From Halorubrum coriense DSM 10284 (GTDB lineage Archaea; Halobacteriota; Halobacteria; Halobacteriales; Haloferacaceae), in NCBI RefSeq assembly GCF_000337035.1, contig NZ_AOJL01000036.1, positions 27,833 to 91,832 of the forward strand: a DNA stretch of 64,000 nucleotides. The letters are read 5' to 3'. Shown here piece by piece: positions 33,444-42,142 of this stretch. Each line of letters begins with the position of its first letter. The stretch's first letter is position 1. Made by a program: the position numbers and the translations under genes. The notes beneath the pieces were generated by a model. It saw nothing but the letters and a program-made list of their open reading frames with translations, was not told where the DNA came from and did no database searches.

Positions 33444-34133
33444 ATGGATGGGAGCGACGTCGACGGTGGAAACGCCCGAGAGGGCGGCACCCGAAACGGC
33501 GGCGCGCGCGGCGAATCGGGCGGCGCGACCGCCGCCGGTCACGCGGGATCGCCCGCGGTCGGCGACCCGGTCATCCGGCCCGCGGTCGACGACGCGAGCG
33601 GCGTCCCGGCCGCGGCCGACGTGTCGCTGAACGGTGCCGACCGCGCGGAACGACCCGATCGGGTCTCCTCGGTCCTCGTCGCCGTCGGTCCCGGGCCGCA
33701 CTCCGGGGCCACCGTCGACGTCGCGCGCGAGATCGCGGCGGCGACGGGCGCCTGGCTCGAACTGTTCCACGTCGTTCCCTCGGACGCGGCGCTCGCCGAC
33801 GCGCCCCCCGACGCCGACGCCTCCGGGACGGTCGCCCCCGCCGGCGCGGCCGACACCGACTACGCCGCGGCCGGGGAACGGCTCCTCGACGCGGCCGCGG
33901 ACCGGCTCGGCGAGTTCGACCGCGCCGACCGGTGGCTCGTCGAGGACCGGACCGCCGCCGGCGCGATCGTCGAGCAGTCGGCGTACTACGACCTGGTCGT
34001 CGTGGGCGCGCCGACGACGGGGACCGTCGGGCGGTTCGTCTTCGGGTCGACGACCGACACGGTGGTGGGCGACGCCGAGGTCCCGGTGGTCGTCGTCGAG
34101 GCCGACGGGTCGACCGCGCTCGACGCGGCGTAG
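33444..34133 (+). CDS. Universal stress protein with long low-complexity N-terminus
   Basis: The product has 229 residues from the ATG at 33444. The UspA domain starts near residue 75 (VSSVLVAVGPGPHSGATVDVAREIA) and ends with the ATP-binding pattern VVVGAPTTGTVGRFVFGSTTDTVV. The first 75 residues are glycine-, alanine- and asparagine-rich and look disordered, which is unusual because Usp proteins normally begin at the domain. A longer upstream frame is rejected because the TATA box and palindrome lie inside it. Function is a general stress-linked nucleotide-binding protein. Confidence 0.82.
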   Translation: MDGSDVDGGNAREGGTRNGGARGESGGATAAGHAGSPAVGDPVIRPAVDDASGVPAAADVSLNGADRAERPDRVSSVLVAVGPGPHSGATVDVAREIAAATGAWLELFHVVPSDAALADAPPDADASGTVAPAGAADTDYAAAGERLLDAAADRLGEFDRADRWLVEDRTAAGAIVEQSAYYDLVVVGAPTTGTVGRFVFGSTTDTVVGDAEVPVVVVEADGSTALDAA

Positions 34134-34250
34134 AGTCGGTCGCTCCCGCTCTCCCCCTCCGCTTCCGTACCGCCTCGGTCCCGCCTTCCGTTCGCCACCG
34201 TTCCGTCCGCGTTCTCGCCGTCTGCTACCGTTCCGCACCTCGGCGACAGC

Positions 34251-34276
34251 GTTAAAACAGTGTACACACTTGTACA
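34251..34276 (+). promoter_or_regulatory. trpD promoter with two TGTACA (TRP-box-like) sites
   Basis: A TATA-like GTTAAAAC at 34251-34258 is followed by TGTACA at 34261-34266 and again at 34271-34276. The two palindromic hexamers are exactly ten bases apart, one helical turn, and sit between TATA box and start codon (34309). In Methanothermobacter the TrpY repressor binds TRP boxes with the consensus TGTACA. These look like equivalent sites. Confidence 0.7.
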
Positions 34277-34308
34277 TCACAACGCGGAATACTACATCGG
34301 TGGACACA

Positions 34309-35358
34309 ATGAATCTCAACGACACGGTCGAGCGCGTGACGGACGGAGAGGATCTGACCGTAGAGGAGGCGCGCGAGGCCGCGCGGCTCGTCTTCGAGGA
34401 CGCGACCGAGGCGCAGATCGGGGCGCTGCTGGCCGCGCTCCGGACGAAGGGCGAGACCGAGGCCGAGATCGCCGGCTTCGCGCAGGGGATGCGAGACGCG
34501 GCCCGCACGATCGAGCCCGACCGCGAGCCGCTCGTCGACACCTGCGGCACCGGCGGCGACGACTACGACACGATCAACGTGTCGACGACCGCGGCCGTCG
34601 TCGCCGCGGGCGCGGGCGTGCCGATCGCCAAGCACGGCAACTACTCCGTCTCCTCCTCCTCGGGGAGCGCGGACGTGCTGGAGGTCGCGGGGGCCGACGT
34701 CGAGGCCGAGCCGCCGGCCGTCGAGGAGGCGATCGAGCGGGACGGGATCGGCTTCATGCTCGCGCCCGTCTTCCACCCGGCGATGAAGGCCGTCATCGGC
34801 CCGCGCAAGGAGCTCGGCATGCGGACCATCTTCAACGTCCTCGGCCCGCTCACCAACCCCGCCGGCGCGGACGCGCAGGTGCTCGGCGTGTACGACCCCG
34901 ACCTCGTGCCGGTCATCGCGCGGTCGCTGGCGCACATGCCCGTCGAGCGCGCGCTCGTCGTCCACGGCGCGGGCATGGACGAGATCGGGATCCACGACGA
35001 GACGGTCGCGGCCGAGGTCGACGGCGACGACGTGACGGAGTTCACCATCTCGCCCGCGGACCTGGGCCTCGACCGCGCGCCGATCGAGGCGGTCGCGGGC
35101 GGCACGCCCGAGGAGAACGCCGCGGACCTGCGCGGGATCGTCGACGGCTCCGTGACGGGCGCGAAGCGCGACCTGATCCTCGCGAACGCGGGTGCCGCCG
35201 TCTACGTCGCCGGCGAGGCCGACACGCTCGCGGCCGGCGTCGAGCGCGCGGCCGCGGCGATCGACTCCGGCGCGGCCGCCGAGAAGTTCGCGGCGCTCTG
35301 CGGCGACGAGGCGCCCGCGGAGGGTGCGGGGGCGGCGACCGCGGAGGACGACGACTGA
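34309..35358 (+). CDS. trpD: Anthranilate phosphoribosyltransferase
   Basis: The protein has 349 residues from the ATG at 34309. The phosphoribosyl pyrophosphate site is VDTCGTGGDDYDTINVST, and the family block KHGNYSVSSSSGSADVLE is complete, followed by MLAPVFHPAMKAV and NVLGPLTNPA. It adds the ribosyl phosphate to anthranilate, the second step of tryptophan synthesis. It heads a four-gene operon trpD-F-E-G, an order known from Haloferax, whose partner cluster trpCBA lies elsewhere. The stop overlaps the trpF start. Confidence 0.96.
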   Translation: MNLNDTVERVTDGEDLTVEEAREAARLVFEDATEAQIGALLAALRTKGETEAEIAGFAQGMRDAARTIEPDREPLVDTCGTGGDDYDTINVSTTAAVVAAGAGVPIAKHGNYSVSSSSGSADVLEVAGADVEAEPPAVEEAIERDGIGFMLAPVFHPAMKAVIGPRKELGMRTIFNVLGPLTNPAGADAQVLGVYDPDLVPVIARSLAHMPVERALVVHGAGMDEIGIHDETVAAEVDGDDVTEFTISPADLGLDRAPIEAVAGGTPEENAADLRGIVDGSVTGAKRDLILANAGAAVYVAGEADTLAAGVERAAAAIDSGAAAEKFAALCGDEAPAEGAGAATAEDDD

Positions 35359-36002
35359 TGGCGCGGGTGAAGATCTGCGGGATCACCCGGGAGGCCGACC
35401 TGCGCGCCGCGGTCGACGCCGGCGCGGACGCGATCGGTGTGATATCGGAGGTGCCGGTCGACTCCCCGCGCGAGGTCGACCCGGCCGAGGCGGCGGCACT
35501 GCTCGCCGACGTGCCCGCGTTCGTCACCGCGACGCTCGTGACGATGCCCGACTCCGCCGAGCACGCGGTCGAACTCGTCCGCACGACCGCCCCCGACGCG
35601 ATCCAGCTCCACGGCGAGTGGACCGCGGACGAACTCCGCTACATCCGGGCGGAGACGGAGCGCAAGGTGCTGCTCACGGTCGACGCCGACGACCCGGCCC
35701 GAGCCGAGGAGTTCGACGGCGCGGTCGACGCGTTCGTCGTCGACTCCACCGACGACGACGGCGCGGGCGGCACCGGCGAGACGCACGACTGGCGCGCCAC
35801 CGGTGACCTCGCCGCCCGCCTCACCACGCCGGTCGTGCTGGCGGGCGGGCTCACGGCCAACAACGTCGCCGAGGCGGTCCGCGTCGCCGACCCCTTCGCG
35901 GTCGACGTCGCCTCGGGCGTCGAGATCGAGGGCGGGCGGAAGGACCACAACGCCGTGGCCCGGTTCGTCGCCAACGCGGGCCGGGAGATGGAGCTGCTAT
36001 GA
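35358..36002 (+). CDS. trpF: Phosphoribosylanthranilate isomerase
   Basis: This 214-residue TIM barrel begins MARVKICGITREADLRAAVDAGADAIGV, with the catalytic cysteine in KICG. The general acid-base aspartate lies near VDAFVVDS, and the phosphate site is VVLAGGLTANNVAEAV, with DVASGVE near the end. It isomerises phosphoribosyl-anthranilate. Both ends overlap neighbours, TGATG with trpD and ATGA with trpE, showing tight coupling. A short acidic insert (DDDGAGGTGETHD) is a haloarchaeal decoration. Confidence 0.95.
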   Translation: MARVKICGITREADLRAAVDAGADAIGVISEVPVDSPREVDPAEAAALLADVPAFVTATLVTMPDSAEHAVELVRTTAPDAIQLHGEWTADELRYIRAETERKVLLTVDADDPARAEEFDGAVDAFVVDSTDDDGAGGTGETHDWRATGDLAARLTTPVVLAGGLTANNVAEAVRVADPFAVDVASGVEIEGGRKDHNAVARFVANAGREMELL

Positions 36003-37675
36003 GCGACGCGGGCCCCCCGCTCGACCGCTCGAAGGCCGCGTTCGTCGACCTCGCGGCCGACGCCGGGAAGCCGGTGGTCGTCCGCGCGTCGGCCTCGCTC
36101 GACGTCGACGTCACCCCGCTCGGCGCGTACGCGACCCTCGTCGGCGACAGTCCCTACGGATTCCTGCTCGAATCCGGCGAGAAGGTCGCCTCCAGCGACC
36201 CCGACGGCGCGTTCACCTCTGGCGGGAAGGCGGACCGCCACGCCCGCTACTCGTTCGTCGGCTACGACCCGGAAGCGATCGTCTCGGTCCATCCGGACCG
36301 CACCGAGGTGACCGAGCTCGGCCCGGCGGCCGAGTTCGTCGGCGACGGGAGCGACGGCTCCGCCGATGACCCGAAGGGCGCGACCGGTCTGGGCCCCGAC
36401 GCCGGCGACGCGGTCGACCGCATCCGCGCCGCGTTCCCCGACGTGCGCCTGCGCGGGTTCCCCGACACCGACCGGCAGATACTCTCGGGCGGGTTCGTCG
36501 GCTTCCTCGCGTACGAGGCGGTCTACGACCTCTGGCTGGACGAGGTCGGCGTCGACCGCCCCGAGACCGAGTTCCCCGACGCCGAGTTCGCGCTCACGAC
36601 CCGGACCGTCGTCTTCGACGAGAAGGAGGGGAGCGTCGAGCTCGTGTTCACGCCGGTGATCGGCGCGGACGACGACCCCGCCGCGGTGTACGACGATCTC
36701 GCCGCGGAGGCGGAGCGCGTCGCCGCCGAACTGCGCGCGGCCGCGCCGCCCGACCCCGACGGCGTGCGCGTCCGCGAGGAGTCCGCCGATCCGCGCGAGG
36801 AGTACGAGGAGGCCGTCCGGGCCGCCAAGCGGCACGTCCTCGACGGCGACATCTACCAGGGCGTGATCTCGCGCAGCCGCGAGCTCCGCGGCGAGGTCGA
36901 CTCGCTCGGCCTGTACGCGGCCCTCCGCGACGTAAACCCCTCGCCGTACATGTACGTGTTGCGCCACGACGACCGGACCGTCGTCGGCGCGAGCCCGGAG
37001 ACGCTCGTCTCAGTCCAGGGCGACCGCGTCGTCTCCAACCCGATCGCGGGCACCTGTCCGCGCGGGACCAGCCCGGTCGAGGACCGCCGGCTCGCGGGCG
37101 AGATGCTCGCCGACGGGAAGGAGCGCGCCGAGCACACGATGCTCGTCGACCTCGCGCGCAACGACGTGCGGCGCGTCTCGGAGCCCGGCTCCGTCCGCGT
37201 CGAGGAGTTCATGAACGTCCTGAAGTACAGCCACGTCCAACACATCGAGTCGACCGTGACCGGGACGCTCGCGGGCGACGCGGACGCCTTCGACGCGACG
37301 CGCGCGACGTTCCCGGCGGGGACGCTCACCGGCGCGCCGAAGGTGCGCGCGATGGAGATCATCGACGACCTCGAGACGACGCCGCGGGAGGCGTACGGCG
37401 GCGGCGTCGGCTACTACTCGTGGACCGGCGACGCCGACTTCGCGATCGTGATCCGCACCGCGACCCTCGACGAGTCCGGCGACGAGTCGGTCGTCGGCGT
37501 CCGGGCGGGGGCGGGGCTCGTCGCCGACTCCGACCCGGCCGCGGAGTACGAGGAGACGGAACAGAAGATGGACGGCGTGTTGACCGCGATCGACCGGATC
37601 CGCGAGGGCGACAAGAGCGATGCGGAAGGCGACGACGCCGATCCGATCGCCACCGGCTCGGAGGCGGAGCGATGA
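35999..37675 (+). CDS. trpE: Anthranilate synthase component I
   Basis: This 558-residue chorismate-binding enzyme has the feedback motif LLES (in YGFLLESGEKV), so inhibition by tryptophan is likely kept. The catalytic half shows GDIYQGVISRSRELRG, ETLVSVQGDRVVSNPIAGTCPRG, HTMLVDLARNDVRRVS, HIESTVTGTL and GAPKVRAMEIIDDLE. With TrpG it makes anthranilate from chorismate and glutamine. It overlaps trpF (ATGA) and trpG (ATGA). The last 30 residues are an acidic, low-complexity extension beyond the usual end. Confidence 0.96.
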   Translation: MSDAGPPLDRSKAAFVDLAADAGKPVVVRASASLDVDVTPLGAYATLVGDSPYGFLLESGEKVASSDPDGAFTSGGKADRHARYSFVGYDPEAIVSVHPDRTEVTELGPAAEFVGDGSDGSADDPKGATGLGPDAGDAVDRIRAAFPDVRLRGFPDTDRQILSGGFVGFLAYEAVYDLWLDEVGVDRPETEFPDAEFALTTRTVVFDEKEGSVELVFTPVIGADDDPAAVYDDLAAEAERVAAELRAAAPPDPDGVRVREESADPREEYEEAVRAAKRHVLDGDIYQGVISRSRELRGEVDSLGLYAALRDVNPSPYMYVLRHDDRTVVGASPETLVSVQGDRVVSNPIAGTCPRGTSPVEDRRLAGEMLADGKERAEHTMLVDLARNDVRRVSEPGSVRVEEFMNVLKYSHVQHIESTVTGTLAGDADAFDATRATFPAGTLTGAPKVRAMEIIDDLETTPREAYGGGVGYYSWTGDADFAIVIRTATLDESGDESVVGVRAGAGLVADSDPAAEYEETEQKMDGVLTAIDRIREGDKSDAEGDDADPIATGSEAER

Positions 37676-38265
37676 ACGTCGTCGTCGTCGACAACTTCGA
37701 CTCGTTCACCTACAACCTCGTCGAGTACGTCTCCGACCAGACGATCGACGGCGAGCCGGTCGGCGTCGACGTGTTCAAGAACACCGCCTCGCTCGACGAC
37801 GTCGAGGGCGCGGAGCCGGACGCGGTGATCATCAGTCCCGGGCCGGGCCACCCGAAGAACGACCGCGACGTGGGCGTGACGATGCCGGTGTTGCGTGACC
37901 TCTCGCCGACGGTGCCGACGCTGGGGGTGTGCCTCGGCTTGGAGGCCGCCGTCCACGAGTACGGCGGGACCGTCGGCCACGCGCCCGAACCGGTACACGG
38001 TAAGGCGTTCCCGGTCGACCACGACGGGAAGGGGGTGTTCCGCGGGCTCGAACAGGGGTTCCGGGCCGGCCGCTACCACTCGCTCGCGGCGACCCAGATT
38101 CCGGACGCGTTCGCGGTGTCGGCCACCACGGACCACGACGGCGAGTCGATCGCGATGGGGATCCGCCACCGCGAGCACCCGATCGAGGCGGTCCAGTTCC
38201 ACCCGGAGAGCGTGCTCACCGGGTCGGGACACGACCTCATCCGGAACTTCCTCACCGGGGTCTGA
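37672..38265 (+). CDS. trpG: Anthranilate synthase component II (glutamine amidotransferase)
   Basis: This 197-residue class I glutamine amidotransferase shows VDNFDSFTYNLVEY at the N-terminus, the oxyanion region ISPGPGHP, the nucleophile in GVCLGLEAAV, and the catalytic histidine/glutamate pair in AVQFHPESVLT. The usual CxGxQ pattern reads CLGLE here. The glutamine-to-glutamate change beside the nucleophile is seen in other archaeal TrpG sequences. It supplies ammonia to TrpE. It is last in the trpDFEG operon. Confidence 0.95.
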   Translation: MNVVVVDNFDSFTYNLVEYVSDQTIDGEPVGVDVFKNTASLDDVEGAEPDAVIISPGPGHPKNDRDVGVTMPVLRDLSPTVPTLGVCLGLEAAVHEYGGTVGHAPEPVHGKAFPVDHDGKGVFRGLEQGFRAGRYHSLAATQIPDAFAVSATTDHDGESIAMGIRHREHPIEAVQFHPESVLTGSGHDLIRNFLTGV

Positions 38266-38323
38266 GACGCGGCGTTTCGGGCCTCCCTGTCCCGCCGTCC
38301 GTCGTCGCCTGCTCCGTCCCCGA

Positions 38324-38929
38324 CTATTTCTCGCCCTCGGCTTCCTCCCCGTCCTCGGCTTCGTCCCCGTCGTCGAGCCCGCGCGCGGCGAGCCCGGCGA
38401 GGTGGCCGACCTCGGAGAGGATTATTTCGTCCACGCCGAGCCGCACCGCGTTCTCGGAACCCGGGAGACAGAACACCGGCGTGGCCGAGACGACCCCGGC
38501 CGTCGCGCGCGAGCCGATGGTCCGCGTGCCGACCTCCTCGTAGGAGAGCCGGCGGAACAGTTCGCCGAACCCGGGGAGCCGCTTCGCGAGGAGCCCCCGG
38601 ACTGCCTCCGGCGTGACGTCGTCCGGCGTGACGCCCGTCCCGCCGGTCGTCACCACGACGTCGGTGTCCTTCCGCCGAGCGAGGCGGTCGACGGTCCCTT
38701 GGACGCTGTCGTAGTCGTCGTCGATCAGTTCGCGGACGGCGACCTCGTGGCCCGCCTCCTCGAACGCGGCCGCGACGTAGTCGCCGGCGGGGTCTTCGTC
38801 CGCGGTCCGCGACGAGGACACGGTGACGATCGCGGCCGCGACCGACTCGGCGTCGTGGTGGTGGTGGTCGTCGTGGTCGTCGTGCCCGTGGTCGTGGCCG
38901 CCGTGCTGGTGGTCGTCGTGGTCGCTCAT
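38324..38929 (-). CDS. moaB: MoaB/MogA molybdopterin-binding protein with His-rich N-terminus
   Basis: The protein has 201 residues. The core from about residue 28 shows IVTVSSSRTADEDPAGDY, the molybdopterin-binding loop VVTTGGTGVTPDDVTPEAV and LPGSENAVRLGVDEIILSEVGHL. It would adenylylate molybdopterin before metal insertion. The first 25 residues hold eleven histidines mixed with aspartates, an extension that bacterial MoaB lacks. It might bind a metal such as zinc, nickel or copper. The C-terminal 20 residues are acidic. It converges with trpG. Confidence 0.88.
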   Translation of the reverse strand: MSDHDDHQHGGHDHGHDDHDDHHHHDAESVAAAIVTVSSSRTADEDPAGDYVAAAFEEAGHEVAVRELIDDDYDSVQGTVDRLARRKDTDVVVTTGGTGVTPDDVTPEAVRGLLAKRLPGFGELFRRLSYEEVGTRTIGSRATAGVVSATPVFCLPGSENAVRLGVDEIILSEVGHLAGLAARGLDDGDEAEDGEEAEGEK

Positions 38930-39041
38930 GGACCGACGTTCGGCGCCCGCGTGAAAACATCTCCCGGTCGGCGGAGCCGCGCGCGGCGTTCACCGGAGAC
39001 CGGCGCGAGCGCAGGATCCCGCCCGGAGCCCCCGTCTCCGC

Positions 39042-39458
39042 TTAGGGCCAGTCGTCGCGGGTCTGCTCGTCGGGCGCTTCGTCGACCGCCTCGCCGGTCG
39101 CGAGCGTCCAGCCGGCGGCCTCGGCGGCGTCCTCGACGTGGAGGAACTCCCAGTCGGTCGCGTCGGCGATCGCCTCGTCCGCCTCGTCCACCCCCACGAA
39201 GACGTGGCGGTCCGTGTCGAACTGCCCGCTGATGTTCTCTAAGCTCTCCTCGACGCCGCGCGGACCCGAGAAGAAGTCCTGTCGCACGCGGTGTTTCCGC
39301 GTGAAGTTCGTGACGACGTAGGTCGGCTTCTCGCTGACGACCCCGACGTACTCGGTCCACTGCCGGGCGTTGTTGAACACCGCGTTTGGGTCCGCGAGCG
39401 CTTTCAGCGCCTCCAACTCGAACGCCAGCGTCATGTCTGTAGATCCGCCGCTGTCCAT
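39042..39458 (-). CDS. Conserved haloarchaeal protein (DUF7124-like), first of two paralogues
   Basis: The protein has 138 residues from the ATG at 39458; a GTG two codons upstream is also open. The sequence reads MTLAFELEALKALADPNAVFNNARQWTEYVGVV, then RHVFVGVDEADEAIADATDWEFLHVEDAAEAAGW. A clear homologue with the same motifs lies at 57475-57942. I match both tentatively to DUF7124. No catalytic residues stand out. It is cytosolic and acidic, with no operon partner closer than about 80 bases. Confidence 0.72.
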   Translation of the reverse strand: MDSGGSTDMTLAFELEALKALADPNAVFNNARQWTEYVGVVSEKPTYVVTNFTRKHRVRQDFFSGPRGVEESLENISGQFDTDRHVFVGVDEADEAIADATDWEFLHVEDAAEAAGWTLATGEAVDEAPDEQTRDDWP

Positions 39459-39539
39459 GCGCACCGCTTACCCCCGACCGGCGAAAACAACTTCGCTTCC
39501 GCGGAGACGCCGCGGCCGCTCGCGGCGACCCGACGACCC

Positions 39540-39755
39540 TCACCGCGAGCGGATCTGGTAGTAGTCGGTGAACTTCACCACGTCGCCGTCGTCGAGGTCC
39601 CCGATCTCCGGTGCCGTCCACGGCTCCCCCGCCAACTCTCGGACGACGCTCTGTTCCTCCTCGTCCAGTTCGTCGTAGTGGCGCACCCGCGCGTCGGATG
39701 GGATACGGCCCGTGCGGCGGAGCCGCAGTCGTCGCCCGGTGTCTCTCAGTGACAT
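39540..39755 (-). CDS. Small hypothetical protein
   Basis: The product has 71 residues from the ATG at 39755. A basic first third (SLRDTGRRLRLRRTGRIPSDARVRHY) is followed by an acidic part (DELDEEEQSVVREL, IGDLDDGDVVKFTDYYQIRSR). An AT-rich promoter stretch lies upstream at 39760-39790 (TATAAC, ATTAATCATAAA). This clean promoter and sensible coding style support a real gene; I know no family for it. Confidence 0.55.
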   Translation of the reverse strand: MSLRDTGRRLRLRRTGRIPSDARVRHYDELDEEEQSVVRELAGEPWTAPEIGDLDDGDVVKFTDYYQIRSR

Positions 39756-39855
39756 GTGGTATCGTATAACACGATTAATCATAAACGTTTCGCGCCGATC
39801 GGCGTCTCAGTCCGTCTCGCGCCCCGGAGCGGGGACGACCGAGGGGGCGTGAGGT

Positions 39856-42048
39856 TCAGCCGTCGGACCGGGGGAGCGTGAGCGTGACGACGGTGCCGCG
39901 CGGGTCCGCGTCCGCGACCGCCGCCGAGCCGCCCGACTGCTGGACGACCCAGTAGACGAGCCACAGCCCGAGGCCGCTGCCGTGGTACAGCGCGTCGACG
40001 GCCGTTCCGTCGACGAGCACGTCCCGGTTCATCCCCGCCAGTCCCGGCCCGTCGTCGGCGACGCGGACCCGCACCGCGTCGGCGTCCGACTCGACCGACA
40101 CCTCGACCGCGGGTCGGTCCCGGTCGCTGTGGAGGACCGCGTTTCGGACCAGCTCGTCCACCGCCCGCGAGAGCCACGTGGTCGCCGACGCCGTCGCGAC
40201 CCCCTCCTCCGGCACGGACGCCTCGACCGTCGCGTCCGGGAACTCCTCGCTCGCCCCGTCGACGACGTGCCGCGCCACTCTCCCGGCGTCGATCGGCTCG
40301 GTCTCCGGCGCGTCGCCCAGTATCTCGGTGATGTGGTGGGCCTTCTCGCTCGTCTCCAACAGGTCGTCGGCCCGCGAGACGATGTACTCGGCGTCGGCGG
40401 GGTCGGCGTCGCCCGCCGTGATCTGCTCCGCCCGCCCCCGAACGACCGTCAGTGCGTTCCGGAGGTTGTGCTGGAGCACGCGGTCGACGACCCGGAGCTG
40501 TCGCGCCCGGTGTTCGCTGTCGGTCACGTCCCGGAGCACGCCGACGACGCCGTCGGGGTTCTCCCCCGCCGGGCTCTCGAGCGGGTAGTACCGGACGTCG
40601 AACGTCCGCCTGCCGCGCGTCGGATGCGTCCGCGTCGTCCGGTACTCCACCGTCTCGCCGCGGAGCGCGCGCTCGACCTGTCGCTCGACGGTCTCGTAGC
40701 CGCCCTCCGGAACGACGTCGTCGAGAGCGAGGTCCGTCACGTCGTCGCTCCCCAGCCCGTGGTACTCCCGGTACTGCGGGTTCGCGAACAGGAGCCGACC
40801 GTCCCGGTCGACCGCGGCGATGAGGTCGGTCGCCCCGTTGATCGCGCGCTCGTACCGCTCCAGGTCGCGCTCGCGTTCCTTCCGGTCGGTGACGTTCCGG
40901 CAGATGGCGAACGTGCCCGCGAGGTCGCCGTCGGCGTCGTAGTAGGGGTACCGCTGCGTGCTGAACGTCGCCTCGCGGCCGCTCTCCGGAAACGTCGGCG
41001 AGATCTCGTACTCGGCCATCTCCTCGGTCTCGAACACCGCCGTCCGCCGCTCGTCGACCGCCGCCGCCGTCTCCGGGTCCATGAACGCGAACTCGTCGGT
41101 CCCGTACAGCACCTCGCGGTCGACCCCGGCGAACTCGCTCACCGCCTCGTTCAACAGTTCGAACTCCCCGTCGCGGTTCTGGAGGAGGACGGGATCGTCG
41201 AGCCGTTCGACGATGGCGCGGTACTGCTTCAGCCGCCCCATCGCGGCCTTGCGATCGGTGATGTCCGTCTGGATGGCGACGAACCGCGATATCTCCCCGT
41301 CGTCGTCCGCGACGGGGGCGATCGTCTGATGGGCGTGGTACAGTTCGCCGTCGTGCCGCCGGTCGACGATCTCCTCTTCCCACACCTCGCCGGCCTGGAG
41401 CGTCGACCACAGCGCGTCGAAGTACTCGTCGGGCATCCGGCCGGAGTTGAGGATCGCCGGCGTCTCCCCGAGCGCCTCGTCGACGTCGTACCCGGTGTGA
41501 TCGGTGAACGCCGGGTTGACGTACTCGATCGTCCCGTCGACGTCGGTGACGTAGATGGCGTGGCCGGCGTGTTCGACGAGGTTACGGAACGTCTCCGTCA
41601 CCGCGCCGCCCACCTCCTCGACGCCGTCGCGGAAGACGCCGGTGTAGACGGCGTCGAGACCGTCCCCCGCAGCCTCGGGATCGTCGCCCCCGTCGCTCCC
41701 CTCGGTCTCGCCGCCGGGGGCGTGTTCGTGGAACCGGACGGAGAACGTCACCGTGTGCCCGTCGGCGTGCCGGATCGGGACCGAGACGCTCCCGCGGTCG
41801 GGGAGCCCCTCGACCCGCGAGAGCCGCTCGCGGACCGACCGCGTCCGCCCGTCCGCCGTCTCGGACGCGACGAGGGAGGCGAGCGTGCGACCGCGGAGGT
41901 CGACCGGCTCGTAGCCGAGCGCCGCCTCGGCGGCGGGGTTCGCGTACACGATCGTCCCCTCGTCGTCGAGCGAGACGACCGGGTCGACACACTCCTCGAC
42001 GAAGGAGGCGAAGAAGTCGTCGGGAGGTCGCGGCGATCCCAGAGGCAT
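39856..42048 (-). CDS. Multi-PAS sensor histidine kinase
   Basis: This 730-residue soluble kinase has four PAS domains, at about residues 10-120, 165-280, 285-400 and 400-520. Their typical turns are GTIVYANPAAEAALGY, GTIEYVNPAFTDHTGY, FELLNEAVSEFAGV and RLLFANPQYREYHGL. The phosphoacceptor histidine is in LQHNLRNALTVV, the N-box is DELVRNAVLHS, and the ATP lid is GPGLAG and SGLGLWLVYW. There is no membrane helix, so it senses a cytosolic signal. No response regulator receiver is encoded nearby, which is usual for haloarchaea. Confidence 0.93.
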   Translation of the reverse strand: MPLGSPRPPDDFFASFVEECVDPVVSLDDEGTIVYANPAAEAALGYEPVDLRGRTLASLVASETADGRTRSVRERLSRVEGLPDRGSVSVPIRHADGHTVTFSVRFHEHAPGGETEGSDGGDDPEAAGDGLDAVYTGVFRDGVEEVGGAVTETFRNLVEHAGHAIYVTDVDGTIEYVNPAFTDHTGYDVDEALGETPAILNSGRMPDEYFDALWSTLQAGEVWEEEIVDRRHDGELYHAHQTIAPVADDDGEISRFVAIQTDITDRKAAMGRLKQYRAIVERLDDPVLLQNRDGEFELLNEAVSEFAGVDREVLYGTDEFAFMDPETAAAVDERRTAVFETEEMAEYEISPTFPESGREATFSTQRYPYYDADGDLAGTFAICRNVTDRKERERDLERYERAINGATDLIAAVDRDGRLLFANPQYREYHGLGSDDVTDLALDDVVPEGGYETVERQVERALRGETVEYRTTRTHPTRGRRTFDVRYYPLESPAGENPDGVVGVLRDVTDSEHRARQLRVVDRVLQHNLRNALTVVRGRAEQITAGDADPADAEYIVSRADDLLETSEKAHHITEILGDAPETEPIDAGRVARHVVDGASEEFPDATVEASVPEEGVATASATTWLSRAVDELVRNAVLHSDRDRPAVEVSVESDADAVRVRVADDGPGLAGMNRDVLVDGTAVDALYHGSGLGLWLVYWVVQQSGGSAAVADADPRGTVVTLTLPRSDG

Positions 42049-42142
42049 CTGGACAGTAGTAGCGCGCAGAGCCTAAAAAGGGACCTGAACCGCCGCTCCG
42101 GTCGGACCGACGCGAACTCGCTCCCGACCCGCCGGTCCGCCG

